Shown here: positions 53,603-62,735 of the stretch, in pieces
How positions within the stretch are numbered: position 1 is the stretch's first letter
How the letters are laid out: the number at the start of each line of letters is the position of its first letter
Assembly: GCF_002099425.1 (NCBI RefSeq)
Contig: NW_018344334.1
Location: 550,001 to 614,000, forward strand
Reading direction: 5' to 3'
DNA: 64,000 nucleotides
DNA from: Phascolarctos cinereus
Lineage: Eukaryota > Chordata > Mammalia > Diprotodontia > Phascolarctidae
Notes under the pieces: generated by a model
Database searches by the model: none
What the model saw: only the letters and a program-made list of their open reading frames with translations
What the model was told of the DNA's origin: nothing
Made by a program: the position numbers and the translations under genes

Positions 53603-53855
53603 ACCTGTAATTTCACTTCATTGGTATAGGGAACTCCCAGGTGAGGAAATTTCCCCTACTAATGCAGGTAGGTACCGTTTCTGCAACTTACAAATTTTGA
53701 GATTTACTCAGAACACTATGAGGGAAGTGATTCACCCAGGATTACAGAGCCACCCAGGATTACAAAGCCATTTTGTGTCAGAGGCAAGACTTGATCCCAG
53801 GTCTTCTTGGTTTCAAAGTCAGTTCTCTATTCATTATATCATAATGCCTCTTATT
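53603..53855 (-). repeat. CORE-SINE with an 18 bp internal duplication
   Basis: GGTATAGGGAACTCCCAGG, ACTAATGCAGGTAGGTACC, GTGTCAGAGGCAAGACTTGATCCCAGG, the same family as 3,955 and 29,935. CACCCAGGATTACAGAGC (53,733-53,750) is followed at once by CACCCAGGATTACAAAGC (53,751-53,768). Confidence 0.8.
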
Positions 53856-53959
53856 TAGCTATTTTACAGATAAGAAAGCTGAGGTCCAGAGATGTGAAAT
53901 GGCTTGCTGTAGGTCATGCAGCTAGATGTGAAAAAGGTAATACTAGAAACTTTCAGAAA

Positions 53960-54220
53960 CAAAGAATTGTCTGTTTTTGGTCATGTCTGACTCTTCAGGA
54001 CCCCGTTCAGGGTTTTCTTGGGAAAGATACTGGTATGGTTTGCTACTTCCTTCTCCAGTTAATTTTACATATGAGGAAACAGAGGCAAACAGGGTGAAGA
54101 GACTTGCCCAGTGTCAAGCAGTTAGTAAGTAGTCTGAGGCCAGATTTGAACTCAAGAAGATGAGCCTTCTTGACTTCAGGCCTAGCATGGCACTCCATTC
54201 ACAGTGTCACTTAGATTCTT
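53960..54220 (-). repeat. tRNA-headed SINE with RTE-type tail
   Basis: TCATGTCTGACTCTTCAGGACCCCGTTCAGGGTTTTCTTGG, GAGGAAACAGAGGCAAACAGGG, AGACTTGCCCAGTGTCAAGC, and the degraded head CACAGTGTCACTTAG. Confidence 0.85.
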
Positions 54221-54382
54221 TTCAGAAGCAAAAGATGAGTTGCCTTTTAATGATATATAAACTAGACGATCCCAACACCTTCAGTTAACTGGGAGCATTA
54301 TATATTAAGAGAAAATTGTTCAAGGTATGTAGTATCAATTTATTTGTTTTTAAAAATTATAATTGAAACAATAGTTTGCTTA
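54221..54382. other. Short unassigned segment
   Basis: Nothing recognised. Confidence 0.4.
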
Positions 54383-55224
54383 CAATCCTGATTCTTTTTT
54401 TAATATAAATTTATTTATTTGTAGTTTTCAACATTCATTTCCACAAGTTTTTGAGTTTCAAATTTTCACCATCTCACCCTCCCCCCACCCCAAGATGGCA
54501 TGCATTCTGAATATCCCTTCCCCTAGTCTGTCCTCTTTTCTTTCTCTCCTCCCTTCTCTTATCCCCTTCCCCTTCTATTTTCCTGTAGGGCAGGATAGAC
54601 TTCTGTACCCCATTTCCTGTATTTCTTATTTCCCGATAGCATGTGAAAACTTTTTTTTAAACATATGTTTTTAAAACTTTAGGTTTCAAATTTTCTCCTT
54701 CTCCCTCCCCACCCACCCTCATTGAAAAGGCAAGCAACTCAATATAGGTTGTACATGTGCAGTTATGCAAAACACTTCCATAGTAGACATGTTGTGAAAA
54801 ACTAACTCTATTTCCCTTAATCCTATTCTGCCCTCCCATTTATTCTATTCTTTCTTTTGACCCTGTTCCTCCTCAGAAGTATTTACTTCTGATTACACCC
54901 TTTTCCAATCTGCCCTCCTCTCTATCATCCCCCTGCTCTCTTGTCCCCTTCTCCCCCTATTTTCTTGTAGGGTAAGACAAACTTCCATACCCAATTGAAT
55001 GTGTATGTTATTCCCTCCTTAAGCCAAATCCTATGAGAATAAGATTTACTCATTCCCTCTCACCTTCCCCTGCTTCCCCTCCACTGTAAGAGACTTTTCT
55101 GTTTTTTTTTGTGAGATAATTTACCCCATTCTACCTCTCCCTTTCTTCTTCTCTGAGTATAATCCTCCTCATCCCTTAATTTTATTCTCCAGATATGACC
55201 CCTTAATCTTCAACTCACCCTGTG

Positions 55225-55257
55225 CCTTCTATCTATCTATCTATCTATCTATCTATC

Positions 55258-55294
<37 letters not shown>

Positions 55295-55300
55295 CATACA
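55225..55300. repeat. (TCTA)n microsatellite in the HAL1 3'UTR, copy 1
   Basis: About 17 TCTA units with one slip. The same position in copy 2 (61,720-61,762) carries a degenerate version with TACC units. Confidence 0.97.
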
Positions 55301-55439
55301 TATAATTTTTTTCCTCCAACTACCCTAATACTGACAAAGGTCTCATGAGTTATAAATATCATCTTTCCATGCAGGAATGTAAACAGTTCAATCTTAATAA
55401 GTCTCTTATGATTTCTCTTTCCTGTTTACCTCTTCATGT

Positions 55440-55980
55440 TTCACTCGAGTCTGTATTTGAAAGTCAAATTTTCTATTCAGCTCTGGTCTTTTCATCAGGA
55501 ATGCTTGAAAGTCCTCTATTTCACTGAATGACCATTTTTTCCCCTGAAGGATTATACTCAGTTTTGCTGGGTAGGTGATTCTTGGTTGTAATCCTATCTC
55601 CTTTGCCCTCCAGAATATTATATTCCATGCCCTGGGTCCTTTAATGTAGAAGCTGCTAAATCTTGTGTTATCCTGATTGTGTTTCCACAGTACTTGAATT
55701 GTTTCCTTCTGGCAGCTTGTAATATTTTCTCCTTGACCTGGGAACTCTGGAATTTGGCTATTATATTCCTAGGAGTTTTCCTTCAGGGATCTCTTTCAGG
55801 AGGAGATCTGTGGATTCTTTCAATTTCTATTTTGCCCTCTGGTTCTAATATATCAGGGCAGTTTTTTGATAATTTGAAAGATGATGTCTAGGCTCTTTTT
55901 TTGATCATGGCTTTCAGATAGTTGGATCTATTTCCAGGTCAGTTGTTTTTCCAATGAGATATTTCACATTGTTTTCTAAT
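55440..55980 (-). pseudogene. HAL1 ORF1, distal half (RRM/CTD), out of frame
   Basis: Continuation of the copy 1 ORF1 in other phases: a C-terminal ITYPAKLSIILQGKKWSFSE, then IEDFQAFLMKRPELNRKFDF. It matches the ORF1p C-terminal domain pattern (human FPAKLSFISEGEIKYF...LRDFVTTRPALKELL). Stops interrupt the middle of the segment. Confidence 0.8.
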
Positions 55981-55983
55981 TTT

Positions 55984-56490
55984 TCATTCTTTTGGATTTG
56001 TTTTACAGTGTCTTGATTTCTCATCACTAGCTTCCAATTGCTCTATTCTAATTTTTAAGGAAGTATTTTCTTCAGTAGTCTTTTGGACTTCCTTTTCCAT
56101 TTGGCCAATTTTTCTTTTTAGGGCATTTTTCTCCTCATTGGCTTTTTGGACCTCTTTTGCCATTTGGGTTAGGCTATTTTTTAAGGTGTTAATTTCTTCA
56201 GTATTTTTTTGGGTCTCCTTTAGCAAGCTGTTGACTTGTTTTTCATGATTTTCTTGCATCACTCTCATTTCTCTTTCCAGTTTTTCCTCTGCTTCCCTTA
56301 CTTGCTTCTCAAAATCCCTTTTGAGCTCTTCCAAGGCCTGGGACTGATTCATATTTTTCTTGGAGGCTTTGGATGTAGGAGCTTTGACTTTGTTGTCTTC
56401 TTCTGGTTGTATATTTTGATCTTCTTTGTCACCAAAGTAAGATAATATAGTCTGACTCTTTTTGCACTGCTTGCTCATGATCCTGGCCAA
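55984..56490 (-). pseudogene. HAL1 ORF1, N-terminal half (168 codons)
   Basis: Longest LINE frame of the window. It encodes MARIMSKQCKKSQTILSYFG, then an acidic linker with KVKAPTSKASKKN, and a coiled coil from about residue 45 to 155 with leucine and isoleucine heptads (EELKRDFEKQVREAEEKLE, INTLKNSLTQMAKEVQKANE). This is the ORF1p trimerisation coiled coil. L1 ORF1p is usually about 340-370 residues. The frame ends at SRHCKTNPKE because a gap at the ASDEKSR point shifts phase. In the shifted phase the DNA continues MRNQDTVKQIQKNEKLENNV, KYLIGKTTDLE. The product would be truncated before the RRM and CTD. Confidence 0.9.
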
Positions 56491-57302
56491 TTACTTGAGT
56501 TTTAAACTCTTTGTTAAGGTAAGAGTCTGCTTCCAATGTGGAGAATGTACTGTTTTCAGAGATACTTGTGGGTACCTGTAAATTTTCAATTCTTGCAAGG
56601 TGGTATGATAAGGGGCAAGGTGTTTACTCTTTTCCTGGCCTGTGACCACAAGTATTCCTTTCTCTCCTGTAACTGTGAGGAGGGGTTCCTCTCCACAGCC
56701 ACTACAAGTTCTACCAAGCCAGTACTCCTCCTCACCCCACCCCAGCACCCCACAGAACTGTGACCCAGATCCAAACACGGGCAAAGCAAGAGATTCCTGC
56801 CTCCACACTGGCAAAGAGATCCCTGCAATCCCTTTCTGTTCAGCCACTGGATTCCCCCTTAGTCTGTGGACCGGACGCTTTTGGAGCAGCTGCCCCACCC
56901 AGGACCACGCTCTTAGGGAATGAACCTGAGACCCCACCTTCCTTTCTCAGTACCGACAGAAACAGACTTTTCCCACTGACCTTCTAAGTTGTCTTTGGCA
57001 TTAGTGGGTTGATCAGTCTGGAAACCTCCACAGCTGCCCATGATTCACTCCTCTGAGGCCTGTTCCAGGTTTGCTGCAGCCTGTCCTCCCATGCTGCGCT
57101 GCACTCCCAGCCCGGCTCGATATACTCTTCTGATCAATCATCCAGGTTATCTTGGGCTGGAAATTTGTTTCACTCTGTCTTTTTGTGGTTTCTGCTGCTT
57201 CAGAATTTGTTTAGAGCCACTTTTTATGAGTATTTGGAGGGGTTTTAGGGAGAGCTTAAGGAAGTCCCTGCTTTCACTCCACCATCTTGGCTCTGCCCAC
57301 TC
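56491..57302 (-). other. HAL1 5'UTR, copy 1
   Basis: GC-richer than anything around it. This region would carry the internal promoter in LINE-type elements. CpG sites are retained in places (GCGTCCGGTCC near 56,870, TCGAGCCGGGC near 57,115). ORFs of 75-148 codons in it on both strands have no domain and are not real genes. Confidence 0.7.
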
Positions 57303-57316
57303 CAATCCTGATTCTT

Positions 57317-57764
57317 AAGGAAAACAAAACAAAATTGTGCACAATCTTTCCCCTTTCTGCAACCTAGAAATTCTAGAAATATCCTTACCATAGGCCCTGG
57401 TGATTTATCCTACTTCATTGGGTTCCTATGTAAGGTTCTGCTTGTATAGTTGTTGTACCTGTGAATAGGACTTTTAGTACTGGGCTTTCTTACAAAAACA
57501 GAATCTTCTTCAGTCACCAAAAAGAAGTCTAATGGAAACTTCAACATAGGCAGTGGTTCTTTGAAATAGTCTTCTGCAAGCCAATGAACAGCTATCATTT
57601 TTAAGTATGAGAGCTGTTGAAAATCTCTATCCCTCAATTGAAAATGAGATTAAACTGTGGTGGAGTTTAGGAAAATAATAAAGAAAGATTTCCTGATTGC
57701 AAAGGGAATTAAATGCTAGAAGAGGCTCCTGAAAAACTCTAATAGTGCAAAATGTAGAATAGTG
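57317..57764. other. No recognisable feature
   Basis: Unassigned flank of the HAL1 insertion. Confidence 0.4.
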
Positions 57765-57917
57765 CAAATATGTAGAACTTATAATTAGGAAGATCTGGTT
57801 TAAAGGCCCTACTCTGATATTTTCTACTTGTGTGTAAATGAGCAAATCACTTAATGTCTCTGGCTTCAGTTTCATCTATAAAATTGGGCTAGTAATCCCT
57901 GTAGTACTTACATATAG
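57765..57917 (+). repeat. MIR-type SINE fragment
   Basis: GAACTTATAATTAGGAAGATCTGG, AATGAGCAAATCACTTAATGTC, GGCTTCAGTTTCATCTATAAAATTGGG. Confidence 0.65.
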
Positions 57918-58010
57918 ATTACTGACTATGTGACCCTGAGCAAGTTACTTAACCTCACTTGGAGAGTGCCCCAGGCAACTCTCCAAGAATATAAATTGTA
58001 TTTTGTAGAA
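57918..58010 (+). repeat. CORE-SINE fragment
   Basis: GATTACTGACTATGTGACCC, GCAAGTTACTTAACCTCAC, GAGTGCCCCAGGCAACTCTCCAAG: the family of 3,955. Abuts the previous MIR. Confidence 0.7.
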
Positions 58011-58044
58011 ACAAAAACTGGAAATAAAGAAAATCCCTATCAGT

Positions 58045-58270
58045 TGTGGAAGGCTGATCAAACTGTGTTACATGAATATAATAGAATCACTTGCACCATG
58101 CAGATGTGGTGAATATGAATAATTCAGAGAACCATGGAAAGATATACAAACTGATACAAAGGGAAGTTAGTACAACCAAGAAAACAATATATACAATGAA
58201 TACAACAATACAAATGGAAAGAATACTAAAATATGAACTTGAATATTGTATAAGAGACCCCTACAGATAA
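58045..58270 (+). repeat. L1 3' end fragment
   Basis: GGTGAATATGAATAATTCAG, AACCATGGAAAGATATACAAACTGATACAAAGGGAAGTTAG, ACAACCAAGAAAACAATATATACAATG: the L1 C-terminal/3'UTR consensus in sense order. Confidence 0.65.
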
Positions 58271-58425
58271 CTATACCCCCTTGTTTTATCTTTACCTCCT
58301 CCCCTTGCCCTGGACCTACCACAACTTATCTAGACCACATGAATGCTTCCATTCCTTGGAGGGACTAAGAGTTACCAAATTTATTCCTTTCTAGGAGATG
58401 TAAGATCACTCCTTTTTAAGATCTT

Positions 58426-58594
58426 GTTTGTTTGTTTTTGTTTTTCTTTTTGTTTTTTTTGGCTAGGCAATAGGGTGAAGTGACTTGCTAAGGGTCACAC
58501 AGCTAGTAAGTGTTATGTGTCTGAGGCTGGATTTGAACACAGGTCCTCCTGGATCCAGGGCCACTACTCTATCCACTGTGCCTCTTAGTATCCC
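58426..58594 (-). repeat. tRNA-headed SINE (short tail form) with target duplication
   Basis: A T-rich start, GGCTAGGCAATAGGGTGAAGTG, GTCACACAGCTAGTAAGTG and the reversed head CTCTATCCACTGTGCC. CCTTTTTAAGATCTT (58,411-58,425) and CCTCTTTAACATCTT (58,595-58,609) match at 13 of 15 bases. Confidence 0.9.
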
Positions 58595-58599
58595 CCTCT

Positions 58600-58890
58600 T
58601 TAACATCTTCAACAAGCCCCTCCTTCCTAAAGTCCTTCAGATCTTACTACCTTTCCTGCTTCTACATCTTCAATCATCCAACACTATTCCATTACTAATA
58701 AAACTTACGGACCCCTGGAACTTGCTTTCCACCCTACTATTAACTTAGGATTTCCAGGTCTTTACAATTATTCTGCAAAATAAGCATTATTTTATTTGTT
58801 GTCTTCTCTAATTAGAGTATGAGCTTCTTGATAGCAAAGGTTATCTAGATTTTTCTATTTTTTTATCACCAGCATTTAAATTGGCCAATT
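58600..58890 (+). repeat. L2 LINE 3' end
   Basis: TCTTCTCTAATTAGAGTATGAGCTTCTTG, ATAGCAAAGG...TTTATCACCAGCATTTAAATTGG. Moderately diverged. Confidence 0.65.
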
Positions 58891-58897
58891 TTTTTAA

Positions 58898-58955
58898 AAT
58901 TCATTTATTCATTCATGCATTGAGTCAGTTATTTTATTTATTCATTCATTCTTAC
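58898..58955. repeat. (ATTC)n-rich simple repeat
   Basis: TTCATTTATTCATTCATGC and TTTATTCATTCATTC, probably grown from the L2 terminal TTGAATGAATG repeat. Confidence 0.8.
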
Positions 58956-59159
58956 ACAGATACACACATAAAATTTTTTGTTCAAATTAGTCTAGCTATT
59001 GTAGGGCTAATCTAGCTGATGGGTAGGGAAAGACAAAGAAATAAAGAATAAAAGAAATATTTAATTGTGCAAAGGTGTTCTTTCATGAAATGAAACCAAA
59101 TTAGTTGGTAAAGTATTGAATTCTGGTCCTCACACCACATGGAACAAAGAGAAAAATAT

Positions 59160-59475
59160 TTGGAATCAGAAGATATAATCTACCAAATCGTGGATCCCAA
59201 CTCTACTATGTACTACCTGTGTGACCTTGCATGTTACTTAGCCTCATTTGGCCTTAGTTTCCTCCTCTCTTAAATGAAGGAGTTAGATTAGATAGCTGAG
59301 CTAGCTGGATGAGCTCTCAATCTATGATTCTGTGTTCTGCCACTTACTAACTACGTGACCTTGAATAATGTATCACTTAATTTCCCTGGGAATTTGTTTC
59401 TTCATGTGAAAAAAATGAAAGTGTTAGACTAGATCTGTAGTCTAGCTCTAAACTTATGATTCTGATGGGTTTTGT
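59160..59475 (+). repeat. MIR-type SINE, partial tandem dimer
   Basis: Two successive 3' halves. First: ATGTACTACCTGTGTGACCTTGC...TTAGTTTCCTCCTC...TCTCAATCTATGATTCTGTG. Second: CTGCCACTTACTAACTACGTGACC...TTTGTTTCTTCATG...CTCTAAACTTATGATTCTGATG. The second lacks a head, so the unit was duplicated or a second SINE lost its head. Confidence 0.75.
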
Positions 59476-60234
59476 ATCTGGATTATTTATGGATTTTAAA
59501 TTTTTACTTTGAGTGATCTCAGCTATTTCGCAGCAAAACTATGAAGTATGAATCCTTCCAAGATTTACTCCCCTGTAACTTTCACATCCAATCATGCTTC
59601 GTTTTATTTTTGTTTTTTCATCAAAGACACTTATACACTTCACCATTTTGATGAGGATCTTGCCAGGTCTATAGAAAGTCTTCATATATTTCTTATCATA
59701 AAACTGCAAGAAGAAAAATGATTCTGTCCTAATAAGCAATTAGCCAGAACCGTTAACTAATTAATCATCATTGTTAGATTGGAGGATCACCTGAGCTTTA
59801 AGGGTTGCCCACACACTTATCTGCAATAAATGTTTTAACAATTAAAAAAAAGGTTTAAGCAATAATTCAAGGCCTTAAATGAAAGGGAAATAAATGTGTA
59901 ATTAGAATCCTTCATCAGAGCTAAGACCGGAATTGAGAAATTACTGAATCTCCAGATTTAGTATAAATGAAATTGCATACAAACTGTTAAAGAGCTAGAA
60001 CAATGTCCTATTATAGTTGTTTACCTAGTTCTGGAAAATGAATCTGCCCATAAAACATCAAAGTCTTAAGGGATTCTGCCTATCCTGGACCAAACATTGC
60101 TCTCTATTTATCCTAAGGATGTTATCCCCATTTGCTGGAGACTATTCAGAATTAAAAACTTGATTTCTTGATGACAGGGAAAGGTATAATCAATCAATCA
60201 AAAGTATATAATAAGCGCTTTGGAGTGTATGAAA
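59476..60234. other. No recognisable feature
   Basis: Unassigned. Confidence 0.4.
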
Positions 60235-60775
60235 TGTTTAGGAGGGCTAGTATCTCTGGTGTGAGCCCTTTTCAGGACTGTTCATCCACCTTTGGTGTCT
60301 AACTGATTTACCCAACTCTCAACCTAACTCAGGGACTCCTAGAAGCTGTAGCATCTGCATCTACAGCCCCTTAGACTGTCTCAGCAGATGTGTTAAACCA
60401 GGCTGAATGTAATTAACAGGTCTCAAACCCATTGATGAGTTAGGGGGAAAGTGTACCTTAAGCATGTGATTCTTCCCACAGTGGAATGGGCAAACGAGAA
60501 CAATTTGCTTCAATTTCCATAAAGGGGGCTGAAGCAGGTGCTGTGGAGTGCTCAGAACATGGTCAGGCATTGAAGACACCAAGGTCACTAACTGCATCTT
60601 GGGCCATCATTAGTCATCTTGACTTTCGTCCTGCCGCTGGATGTCAACAACTCAGAGAGAGAATATGGCTGATGACTTCGTGCAACTCTGCTTCACTTAA
60701 ATCCAATTCATAAACAAGTCAATACATCAACCATTATTTCATCGGTCCTCCTTGAGAACAAAGGACATGCAACAA
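60235..60775 (-). repeat. Unclassified marsupial interspersed repeat X, long copy
   Basis: On the minus strand: TGCATGTCCTTTGTTCTCAAGG, GAATTGGATTTAAGTGAAGCAGAGTTG, GAAGTCATCAGCC, AGATGACTAATGATGGCCCAAGATGCAG, then CTGAGCACTCCACAGCACCTGC, AAATTGTTCTCGTTTGCCC and CCCCCTAACTCATCAATGG. The first 200 bp match 36,406-36,632. Its class is not known to me. Confidence 0.7.
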
Positions 60776-60779
60776 AACA

Positions 60780-60975
60780 CACTAACTCTGTGAATAAGTC
60801 AGTCACTGTTAGGCACTAAGTCTATAAGAATAAGTATATGAATATGTAAAGACATTGCGTATATAAAAGCAAACAAACAAAAAAACCCCCACCACAACAG
60901 GAAAAGTTCTTGTCCTCAAGGATTCAGAAAAGAGAGATGGTCAAGGTTAAGCATCTGGTGAAGGGGACAGTGTAC
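60780..60975. repeat. Possible L2-like remnant; HAL1 copy 2 inserted in it
   Basis: GAATAAGTCAGTCACTGTTAGGCACTAAG and TCTTGTCCTCAAGGATTC suggest reversed L2 3' sequence. Weak. Confidence 0.35.
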
Positions 60976-61719
60976 GCAAACTTCTCTTTTTTTAAAATAA
61001 AAATTTATTTAGTTTTATTTTTCAACATTTACTTCCACAAGATTTGGAGTTCCAAATTTTCACCCCATCTTGCCTATCCCCCCACCCCAAGATGGTGTGC
61101 ATTCTGAATACCTCTTCCCCTAGCATACACTCTCTTCTATCTCTCCCTCCTTCTCTTATCCCCTTCACCTTCTATTTTCCTGTAGGGCAGGATAGACTTC
61201 TGTACCCCATTTCCTGTATTTCTTATTTCCCAGTTGCATGTGAAAACATTTTTTTAAACCTGTGTTTTTAAAACTTTGGGTTCCAAATTTTCTCCTTTCC
61301 TCCCTCCCCACCTACCCACATTGAAAAGACAAGAAACTCAATATAGATTATACATGTGCAGTTGTGCAAAACACTTCCATAGTAGACATGTTGTGAAAAA
61401 CTAACTCTATTTCCCTTAATCCTATCCTGCCCCCCCTTTTATTCTATTCTTTCTTTTGACCCTTTCCCTCCTCAGAAGTATTTGCTTCTAACTATCCCCT
61501 TTCCCAATATGCCTTCCACTCTATCATCCACCTGCTCTCTTGACCCCTTCTCCCCCTCTTTTCCTGTAGAGTAAGACAGATTTCCATACCCAATTGAATG
61601 TGTATGTTATTTCCTCCTTAAGCCAAATCCTATGAGAATAAGATTCACTCCTTCCTTCTCACCTTCCCCCATTCTCCAGCTATGACCCCTTAATCTTCAA
61701 CTCACCCTGTTCCCTCTAT

Positions 61720-61762
61720 CTACCTACCTACCTATCTATCTATCCATCTATCTACCTATTTA
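61720..61762. repeat. Degenerate (TCTA/TACC)n in the HAL1 3'UTR, copy 2
   Basis: TCTACCTACCTACCTATCTATC, the counterpart of 55,225-55,300. Confidence 0.9.
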
Positions 61763-62322
61763 CATACATATAATTTTTTTTCCTCCAACTACCCTAATAC
61801 TGACAAAGGTCTCATGAGTTATAAATATCGTCTTTCCATGCAGGAATGTAAACAGTTCAACCTTAATAAGTCTCTCATGATTTTTCTTTCCTGTTTACCT
61901 CTTCATGTTCCACTTGAGTCTTGTATTTGAAAGTCAAATTTTCTATTCAGCTCTGGTCTTTTCATCAAGAATGCTTGAAAGTCCTCTATTTCACTGAATG
62001 ACCATTTTTTACCTTGAAGGATTATACTCAGTTTTGCTGTTTAGGTGATTCTTGGTTGTAGTCCTATTTTGTTTGCCCTCCAGAATATTATATTCTAAGT
62101 CCTGAGGTCCTTTAATGTAGAAGCTGCTAAATCTTGTGTTATCCTGATTGTGTTTCCACAGTACTTGAATTGTTTCCTTCTGGCAGCTTGTAATATTTTC
62201 TCCTTGACCTGGGAACTCTGAATTTGGCTATTATACTCCTAGGAGTTTTCCTTTGGGGATCTCTTTCAGGAAGAGACAGGTGGATTCTTTCAATTTCTAT
62301 TTTGCCCTCTGGTTCTAAAATA

Positions 62323-62535
62323 TCAGGGCAATTTTCCTTGATAATTTCTTGAAAGAGGATGTGTAGGCTCTTTGTTTAGATCACGGCTTTCAGGTAGTCC
62401 AATAATTTTTGAATTCTCTCTCCTGCCTTTATTTTCCACGTCAGTTGTTTTTCCAATGAGATATTTCACATTATCTTCTATTTTTTCATTCTTTTGGATT
62501 TGTTTTACAGTGTCTTGATTTCTCATGAAATTCAC
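62323..62535 (-). pseudogene. HAL1 copy 2 ORF1, RRM entry
   Basis: MNFMRNQDTVKQIQKNEKIE, then DNVKYLIGKTTDVENKGRRE, NSKIIGLPESRDLNKEP. The last is the RRM motif RIIGIPE-like of ORF1p. Frame-disjunct from the coiled coil. Confidence 0.85.
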
Positions 62536-62735
62536 TAGCTTACAATTGCTATTCTAATTTTTAAAGAAGTATTTTCTTCAGTAAGCTTTTGGACTTCCTT
62601 TTCCCTTTGGCCAATTTTGCTTCTTAGGACGTTCTTCTCCTCATTGGCCTTTTGGACCTCATTTGCCATTTGGGTTAGGCTATTTTTTAAGGTGTTATTT
62701 CCTTCAGTATTTTTTTGGGGGGTCTCCTGTAGCAA
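62535..62735 (-). pseudogene. HAL1 copy 2 ORF1, coiled-coil part
   Basis: QKNTEGNNTLKNSLTQMANE, then VQKANEEKNVLRSKIGQREK: the same heptads as copy 1. The frame stops at RIAIVS, close to where copy 1 also loses phase. The N-terminal part of ORF1 (62,740-62,990) is in other frames. Confidence 0.85.

Larger units (their letters stand above)
54397..57302 (-). mobile_element. Near full-length HAL1 (half-L1) element, copy 1
   Basis: A 2.9 kb minus-strand element starts at the right with the L1-type CCAAGATGGTGGAGTGAAAGC (about 57,270-57,295) and ends at the left in a short A-rich tail. Order (right to left): GC-rich 5'UTR of about 0.8 kb, ORF1 N-terminal half 55,984-56,490, ORF1 distal half to about 55,440, purine-rich 3'UTR. 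No ORF2 sequence is seen. CAATCCTGATTCTT flanks both sides (54,383-54,396 and 57,303-57,316): a perfect 14 bp duplication. The site (CCTT/AAGAA on the insertion strand) resembles the L1 endonuclease target. HAL1 elements carry ORF1 only, so L1 in trans is the likely mobiliser. Confidence 0.85.

Noticed and set aside
55225-55300. CRISPR-like regular repetition
   Set aside because: A 4 bp TCTA microsatellite; there are no spacers. No CRISPR array is expected or seen in this eukaryotic DNA.
56491-57318. Several 75-148 codon frames in GC-rich DNA that could suggest a gene
   Set aside because: This is the HAL1 5'UTR; copy 2 (63,000-63,800) has different, non-matching frames at the same place, so none is under coding constraint.
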